Of a stretch of DNA of 35,680 nt, positions 31,274-35,680 are shown in pieces. Every line of letters starts with the position of its first letter. Within the stretch, counting starts at the first letter, position 1. The notes under the pieces were generated by a model that was not told the origin of the DNA, did no database searches, and saw only the letters and a program-made list of their open reading frames with translations. Both the position numbers and the translations under genes were made by a program. The DNA comes from Nonomuraea sp. MG754425 (GTDB lineage: Bacteria; Actinomycetota; Actinomycetes; Streptosporangiales; Streptosporangiaceae): positions 1-35,680 of the forward strand of contig NZ_SSXE01000095.1 in the NCBI RefSeq assembly GCF_021699195.1. Reading direction: 5' to 3'.

Positions 31274-31507
31274 TCAAATGTGGACGATCGGACACGTAAG
31301 CGTACGCGTGATACCGATGACCGCCTGAATCTGGGCGACGACGAGCTTGCCCAGCTCATCGACGTTCCTGGCCTCCGCGCGCACGATCACGTCGTACGGC
31401 CCCGTCACGTCTTCCGCCTGCGTGACCCCGGGAATCCCGGAGATCTCGCGGGCCACGGCGGCCGCCTTGCCGACCTCGGTCTGGATAAGGATGTAGGCCT
31501 GCACCAT
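31274..31507 (-). CDS. Stand-alone Lrp/AsnC ligand-binding (RAM) domain
   Basis: A 77-residue protein consisting only of the regulatory domain of Lrp/AsnC proteins: MVQAYILIQTEVGKAAAVA, PGVTQAEDVTGPYDVIVRAEA. There is no DNA-binding domain. Such small proteins can bind amino acids or modulate full-length Lrp regulators. A strong GGGAGGA lies just before ATG 31507. It is 13 bases upstream of the DUF3515 gene, in the same operon, and divergent from thiL. Confidence 0.88.
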   Translation of the reverse strand: MVQAYILIQTEVGKAAAVAREISGIPGVTQAEDVTGPYDVIVRAEARNVDELGKLVVAQIQAVIGITRTLTCPIVHI

Positions 31508-31554
31508 CACGTCCTCCCGGGCGATTCGATCACGCCGAAGGGCCACCGTACCCT

Positions 31555-32523
31555 GTGTGCGTCAGGAGGTGCGTCATCACAGTCGGAGATCTCGGCGAAT
31601 TCGGAGTGGTAAATCGTATTACCGCACGTCTGCCCCAGGGTGCGGCGGTAATCCTGGGGCCGGGTGACGATGCCGCCATCGTCGGCGCGCCGGACGCGCG
31701 TGTGGTCGTCTCGACCGACCTGCTGCTCGAAGGCCGGCACTTCCGCCGCGACTGGTCCGGCGGCTACGACGTGGGCCGCAAGGCCGCCGCCCAGAACCTC
31801 GCCGACGTCGCCGCCATGGGCGCCGTCCCGACCTCGCTCGTGGTCGGGCTCGGCCTGCCCGCCGACCTGCCCCTGAGCTGGCTCGACGCGCTGGCCGACG
31901 GTTTCGCCGACGAGTGCGCGACGGTCGGCGCGAGCGTGGCCGGGGGCGATGTCACCCGCTGTGACCTGGTCGTACTCGGGGTGACCGCGCTCGGCGACCT
32001 GGGCGGCAGGGCGCCGGTGCGGCGCTCGGGGGCCCGTCCCGGCCAGGTGGTCGCGGTGGCGGGCCGGCTGGGGTACGCCGCGGCCGGATGGGCGCTGCTG
32101 GAGTCGGGCGCGCCGGCCGACACCCCCGCGCTCCAGGAGGCCGTGGCCGGGCACCGCAGGCCGTGCCCGCCGTACCCGATGGGGCCCCTGGCGGCCGAGC
32201 TGGGCGCCACCGCCATGCTGGACGTCAGCGACGGGCTGCTCCAGGACCTCGGCCACGTCGCCGAGGCCAGCGGGGTGGGCATCGAGCTGGACCCCGAGGC
32301 GTTCCCCGTGGCCGAGCCGGTGGCGGCGGCGGCCAAGGAACTGGGGGTCGATCCGCTGGAGTGGGTTCTCGCGGGTGGCGAGGATCACGCCCTGGCGGCG
32401 GTGTTCCCTCCCGAGGTACGGCTGCCGGCCGCCTGGCAGGTGGTGGGCCGGGTGGTCGAGGGGGCGGGCGTGCTGGTCTACGGGCGAGAAATCCGAGGTC
32501 GGGGCTGGGATCACTTTCGGTGA
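31555..32523 (+). CDS. thiL: Thiamine-monophosphate kinase
   Basis: ThiL phosphorylates thiamine monophosphate to thiamine diphosphate. The frame from GTG 31555 gives 322 residues and shows the PurM-like signatures GPGDDAA, STDLLLEGRHF, KAAAQNLADVAAMGA and VSDGLLQDL. However the conserved N-terminus TVGDLGEFGVVNRI begins right after an ATC codon at 31576 that lies 5 bases behind a perfect AGGAGGT (31564-31570). No ATG, GTG, TTG or CTG is in frame there, and TACCCT (31549-31554) touches the GTG. The real start may be the ATC, or the GTG with a weak ribosome site. Confidence 0.92.
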   Translation: MCVRRCVITVGDLGEFGVVNRITARLPQGAAVILGPGDDAAIVGAPDARVVVSTDLLLEGRHFRRDWSGGYDVGRKAAAQNLADVAAMGAVPTSLVVGLGLPADLPLSWLDALADGFADECATVGASVAGGDVTRCDLVVLGVTALGDLGGRAPVRRSGARPGQVVAVAGRLGYAAAGWALLESGAPADTPALQEAVAGHRRPCPPYPMGPLAAELGATAMLDVSDGLLQDLGHVAEASGVGIELDPEAFPVAEPVAAAAKELGVDPLEWVLAGGEDHALAAVFPPEVRLPAAWQVVGRVVEGAGVLVYGREIRGRGWDHFR

Positions 32524-32649
32524 TGATCTGTCCCGATTTAAGTGAAATTTTCCTCGTTTGGGGTATGACTAGCGGGATTGCTGTGACAACGGCGTAGTAA
32601 AGGTGTTATGAAGATTGGCGGCCACTGTAACCGGCAAGAAAGGGCAGCC

Positions 32650-34530
32650 ATGGGCCGCCACGGCACAGGTGGATCCGACGACGGGGACGAACGGGGGAAC
32701 AGCAGCGCTTTCTGGGGTCCTGACGAGCAGGCCGAGCCGCCCGGCTGGCCCTCGTTGCCGGACCAGCCCGAGGTGACGGGGCAGTGGGCCCCCATGCCGC
32801 GACGTGCCGACACGCCGGCCCCGCGCGGGCCGCAGCCCGAGCCGTTCGAGACCACCGGGGCCTTCGCGCTGCCGACCGACCACGCCGGCGGTCCCGCGGG
32901 TGCCTTGCCGCCGCACAGGGGGCCCAGGGAGGAAGAGGCGGGCCCGTTCGAGACGACCGGGGCCTTCGTCCGCCCGTCCGAGTGGGACCAGCCCGGTGGC
33001 CGCCGCGACTTCGCCGGCCCCGCGACCGGCGACTTCGGCCCCGCGACGGGCGACTTCCCCGCCGTCCCGCCCGGCGACCCCTTCGCCGGCCCGGACGCGA
33101 CGCCCGGTGCGCAGGGCCCCAACCCCTTCGACCGGCCGACCCCCCTGGACGGCGCCGCGGAGCGCACGAGCTTCTTCGACGTGCCCGCGGAACGCACCGC
33201 CTTCTTCGACCGGCCCCGTGACCACGAGGTCCCGCCGCCCGGCCACCCCGGCCCGTTCGACGGCCCCGGCAGAGGCGCTCCGGGCCCGTTCGGCGGGCCT
33301 GACGGTAACCCCGGCCCGTTCGGCGGGCCTGACAACGGTCCTGGACGGTTCGACGGACCCGGTGGCGGTCCTGGTCCGTTCGGCGGGCCCGGCGGCGGTC
33401 CCGGGCCGTTCGACGGCCCCGGTGGTGCCCCCGGCCCGTTCGACGGCCCCGGCGATCGTACGGCGAGGTTCGACGCGCCCCCGGGCCCCGTCTTCGGCGG
33501 ACCGCCCGAGCCCGGCGACGTCAAGGTGGCCGGCGAGCCGACCAGCGCGATGGCCCCCGCGTGGGCGGAGGCCGAGACCGGCTTCCTCGGCTCCGGCTGG
33601 TCGAACGACTCGGACGTCCCGGGCGAGGAACCCCGTGGCCGCCGTGGCCGCCGCAAGCAGGGACGCGGCGGCGGTGGCGGCGGCGACGACCTGCTCGCCG
33701 CCTCCTCGGGAGCCGGCAAGGGCCGGGTGGCCCTGCTCTCCGTGGCCGCCGTGGCCATCGTGCTCGGCGGGACCGTGGCGGGCGTCAAGTTCGTGAGCTC
33801 GGGCGACCAGGGCAAGTGCGAGGGCGCCACCTGCGCCGCCGTGCAGATCACCAGCGGGCAGCCCGGCCCGGTCGCCTCCGAGCCCACGGAGGAGGAGTCC
33901 GAGCAGGCGCCTGAGGACGACCCGGCCGACGAGACGACGGCCAAGGAGGACGAGCCCTCGGAGACCCCCACGCCGACGGCCACCTACAACGTCCGCACGC
34001 CGCCCCGTACGACCAGCTCGCCCACGCCCACACCGAGCAAGTCCAGGACGAAGACGCCGGCCCAGCCCGAGGAGGACACGAAGGAGTCGCCGGCCGAGGA
34101 GAGCGTCTCGGAGACGCCGACCGAGGAGGTCTCGACCGTGGACGACTCCGACACCGAAGGGGGCGGAGGCTCGACCGAGAACACCGCCACCCCCGCTCCC
34201 ACCACGGGAACCTTCGGGCAGACGGGCAACGCGGGCTCGGTCAACGTCAAGCAGACGATCCAGCAGCGCATCACCTCGTACTCGGCCAATCTGACGCTCT
34301 CGAACACCTCCCCGGTGACGCTCCAGAACCCGACGGTCTCCGTCCCCGTGGACGGGCGCGTCACCGACGTGGACGGCGCCGAGTGGACGCAGGACGGTGA
34401 CCTGCTGATCCTCGACGTGTCGGCGTCGCTGGCGGCCGGGGCGTCGGTCCAGGTCACGTTCAAGGCCACCGGCAGGGGCTCCGAGGCGCAGAACTGCGGC
34501 CTGGTCGCGGGCGAGTGCGTCATCACCTGA
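32650..34530 (+). CDS. Repeat-rich single-pass membrane protein with C-terminal CBM2-like domain
   Basis: A 626-residue protein of unknown function. Residues 1-340 are low-complexity and likely cytoplasmic. They contain PFETTGAF twice (from E67 and E101), ATGDF twice, ERTSFF and ERTAFF, then about ten G-P-F/x-D/G-G-P repeats (about 197-275), ending in an Arg-rich patch (about 325-340). A single membrane helix is at about 360-380. A Glu/Thr/Pro stalk (about 396-520) carries C390 and C395 at its base. The extracellular end (about 521-626) has the pattern of a family-2 carbohydrate-binding module, with C616 and C623 near the end. The start at ATG 32650, after GAAAGGG, is better than ATG 32608. 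A wall-polymer-sensing or anchoring role, perhaps under Ser/Thr kinase control, is speculation. Confidence 0.75.
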   Translation: MGRHGTGGSDDGDERGNSSAFWGPDEQAEPPGWPSLPDQPEVTGQWAPMPRRADTPAPRGPQPEPFETTGAFALPTDHAGGPAGALPPHRGPREEEAGPFETTGAFVRPSEWDQPGGRRDFAGPATGDFGPATGDFPAVPPGDPFAGPDATPGAQGPNPFDRPTPLDGAAERTSFFDVPAERTAFFDRPRDHEVPPPGHPGPFDGPGRGAPGPFGGPDGNPGPFGGPDNGPGRFDGPGGGPGPFGGPGGGPGPFDGPGGAPGPFDGPGDRTARFDAPPGPVFGGPPEPGDVKVAGEPTSAMAPAWAEAETGFLGSGWSNDSDVPGEEPRGRRGRRKQGRGGGGGGDDLLAASSGAGKGRVALLSVAAVAIVLGGTVAGVKFVSSGDQGKCEGATCAAVQITSGQPGPVASEPTEEESEQAPEDDPADETTAKEDEPSETPTPTATYNVRTPPRTTSSPTPTPSKSRTKTPAQPEEDTKESPAEESVSETPTEEVSTVDDSDTEGGGGSTENTATPAPTTGTFGQTGNAGSVNVKQTIQQRITSYSANLTLSNTSPVTLQNPTVSVPVDGRVTDVDGAEWTQDGDLLILDVSASLAAGASVQVTFKATGRGSEAQNCGLVAGECVIT

Positions 34531-34560
34531 ACGCGCCGCGAGCCTGACCCGGAGCCATGA

Positions 34561-34582
34561 GGGGCGAGGACGACCTCGCCCC
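34561..34582 (+). terminator. Hairpin after the membrane-protein gene
   Basis: GGGGCGAGG and CCTCGCCCC pair perfectly around ACGA, 30 bases after the stop. No U tract. Confidence 0.5.
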
Positions 34583-34956
34583 CAAACGCATGCCCGCCTC
34601 GCCCCTTCGGGACACCCGCACCTGTCCGGGCCCGTACCGCTCGGGCCTGCTCCGGGACGCACCCCCTTCGGGACGCCCGCACCCGCTCGGGCCCGCTCCG
34701 GGACGCGCCTCCTTCGGGACATCCCCCGCCTGGGCTTGGGCCTGCGCCGGCTCGGGTGCCTGCTTCGGATCACGCCTGATCCGGTTCGCTGCCGAGCCCG
34801 ATCGCGCCCGAGTCAGATCACGTCCGATCCGGTTCGCGCCCGAGCCGGATCACGCCTGAACCCGATCGCGTCGGCCCTGAATGCCCTGGCCTGGCCCCGA
34901 CCCCGCCGGAACACGGCCACGCCGTCCGGGGCGGGCGCGGTCGTTCCCGAGAACGC

Positions 34957-34994
34957 CGAAGGCCCGCTGCCCCTTGCGGGAGAGCGGGCCTTCG
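34957..34994 (-). terminator. Hairpin after rpmB
   Basis: A perfect 12-base-pair stem (34957-34968 with 34983-34994) lies 13 bases past the rpmB stop on the minus strand. No strong U tract follows. Confidence 0.7.
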
Positions 34995-35006
34995 CGGAAG
35001 TGGGAA

Positions 35007-35192
35007 CTAGCGGGTGACCTTGCCCGCCTTGATGCACGACGTGCACACGTTCAGCTTCTTCGGCGTGCCGCCGATGACCGCGCGAACCGTCTGGATGTTG
35101 GGGTTCCAGCGCCGGCGGGTGCGGCGGTGCGAGTGGGACACGTTGTTGCCGAAGGTCGGCCCCTTGCGGCAGACATCGCAGACGGAAGCCAC
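35007..35192 (-). CDS. rpmB: 50S ribosomal protein L28, zinc-binding type
   Basis: A 61-residue L28 with two CxxC pairs, CDVC (residues 5-8) and CTSC (50-53), the zinc-binding (C+) form. The core GPTFGNNVSHSHRRTRRRW is typical. The start is GTG 35192 with AAAGGAG 6-7 bases upstream. In actinobacteria rpmB lies next to thiL and a DAK-type gene plus recG. Here the membrane-protein gene separates it from thiL. Confidence 0.95.
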   Translation of the reverse strand: MASVCDVCRKGPTFGNNVSHSHRRTRRRWNPNIQTVRAVIGGTPKKLNVCTSCIKAGKVTR

Positions 35193-35430
35193 GGTATCGC
35201 TCCTTTAAACAGTCGATATAGCCCTGTCCGCTGATGCAACCGGGCGGAGGGCATGCCGGGACAACCGGCCAGCCAGAGGAGGATATCCGATACACGCCGA
35301 TGGGCGCGAACCAGAGCATCTGGACCGGACCCCGGGCGACGGTATTCTCCACCGACAACGGTAGCGCATCCTGGCCGCGCGGAAGGTCGTATGAAGATCC
35401 TCGACCGCCCGCCGATACGCTCGGCCGGGG
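35193..35430. other. Intergenic region upstream of rpmB
   Basis: No gene is supported. The rpmB promoter should lie here; CGGTTG and TATATC (minus-strand order, with 16-base spacing read on the plus strand) are not convincing. TACGCT (35416-35421) followed by GTG at 35431 looks like a leaderless start on the plus strand, at the place where a DAK gene would begin. Confidence 0.4.
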
Positions 35431-35640
35431 GTGATCGGCGGCTCGATCGACCGGCGTGGTCACCGTGGCCGTGGACCGGATGCCGGCGGGCGGCGGCGAA
35501 CCCGTCACGCTCGTCACCTGGCGCGTGGGCCCCGGAGGGCGTGGCGGACCACGTGGCGGGCCACCAGGCCCGCACCCGGCCGGAAGCGGGCCTGGTGGTG
35601 TGACGGCGAGCCGGGCGGCCACCCGCGCCTGATCGGCGCG
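35431..35640 (+). pseudogene. Frameshifted C-terminal remnant of a DAK/DhaL-type protein
   Basis: Three consecutive plus-strand segments in three frames read like one C-terminus: VAVDRMPAGGGEPVTLVT (about 35468-35520), then APEGVADHVAGHQARTRPEA (about 35526-35591), then DGEPGGHPRLIGA (about 35602-35640). Actinobacterial DAK-phosphatase-domain proteins, which lie between rpmB and recG, end with a similar G-x-D-A-P-x-G-x-A, hydrophobic core and Y-D/H-G-x-P-G-x-P-L-L-I-G pattern. Each switch is a +1 shift, so at least two indels are needed. The N-terminal roughly 450 residues are absent. The call is from memory of the family pattern and is not certain. Confidence 0.5.
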
Positions 35641-35680
35641 CGGCGCCGCCCGAGCAGCGCCGCCCGAGCAGGGGCGGGAA

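Larger units (their letters stand above)
34531..35006. repeat. Gene-free interval with degenerate short repeats
   Basis: This 476-base stretch holds no convincing gene. CCTTCGGGAC occurs at 34604, 34665 and 34711 within a 46- to 61-base unit also rich in GCTCGGGC and CTCCGGGA. A second set with GATCACG at 34768, 34816 and 34848 is followed by TCCGATCCGGTTCG-type sequence. A perfect 9-base hairpin (34561-34569 with 34574-34582) after the membrane-protein gene may act as its terminator. Confidence 0.6.

Noticed and set aside
30929..31612. A 227-codon plus-strand frame over the DUF3515 and RAM-domain genes
   Set aside because: It is antisense to two genes with clear family signatures and good ribosome sites.
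34557..34859. A 100-codon plus-strand frame between the membrane protein and rpmB
   Set aside because: The translation is Pro/Arg repeat-like, has no ribosome site and follows the DNA repeats.
35253..35603. A single 116-residue gene at the window end
   Set aside because: Only its last 25 residues resemble a known pattern, and the matching continuation lies in other frames, so a frameshifted remnant is more likely.

Overview
The window is about 35.7 kb of very GC-rich DNA with actinobacterial gene content, probably from a Streptosporangiales organism such as Nonomuraea. The genus is an inference from protein flavour and gene order, not a search result. The first 19 bases are the Tn5/Nextera mosaic-end sequence, so position 1 is an assembly or contig edge and genomic sequence starts at about base 20. 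No phage, insertion sequence, CRISPR array or replication origin was seen; this is core chromosome.

Layout. (1) 20-345: a cell-wall-type secreted gene cut off at the contig edge (minus strand), preceded by a clear ydaO/yuaA (cyclic di-AMP) riboswitch. (2) 346-6542: leuB, ilvE, a Uma2-like protein, an O-methyltransferase, a DsbA-like thiol oxidoreductase, and cimA with a leader-peptide/terminator attenuator. (3) 6593-9335: a secreted heparinase II/III-type lyase, an HD-domain protein and an IsdG/MhuD-type haem monooxygenase. (4) 9352-11962: a six-gene Asp23/AmaP-type envelope-stress operon in which every junction is a 4-base stop/start overlap. (5) 12132-16604: FAH-family enzyme, gltX, M3 peptidase, tRNA-Gln. 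(6) 16646-20414: Tat-type alpha/beta hydrolase, a NarL-type two-component pair, a PH-like membrane protein and two identical tRNA-Glu genes. (7) 20534-25698: a large acidic protein, the IclR-type regulator ndgR, leuCD, a small helical protein and hup. (8) 25767-35192: a cold-shock-like small protein, an MFS exporter, cofC, plsC, gpsA, ddl, a DUF3515 lipoprotein, a stand-alone Lrp/RAM domain, thiL, a large repeat-rich single-pass membrane protein with a CBM2-like C-terminus, and rpmB. (9) 35431-35640: frameshifted C-terminal remnants resembling a DAK/DhaL-type protein, where the usual neighbour of rpmB would be intact.

How the genes work together. CimA, LeuCD and LeuB can make 2-oxobutyrate from pyruvate for isoleucine; LeuCD and LeuB also serve leucine, and IlvE closes the branched-chain pathways. 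A 14-base motif, best form CCATATGGCGAGAC, recurs in the ilvE, cimA and ndgR/leuC promoter regions and more weakly before leuB. This suggests one local regulon controlled by NdgR, with attenuation as a second layer at cimA. The most rewarding items to follow up are this operator set, the cimA leader, the edge riboswitch gene with its CTG start, the possible ATC start of thiL, the phospho-motif-rich CBM2 membrane protein and the decayed DAK locus.
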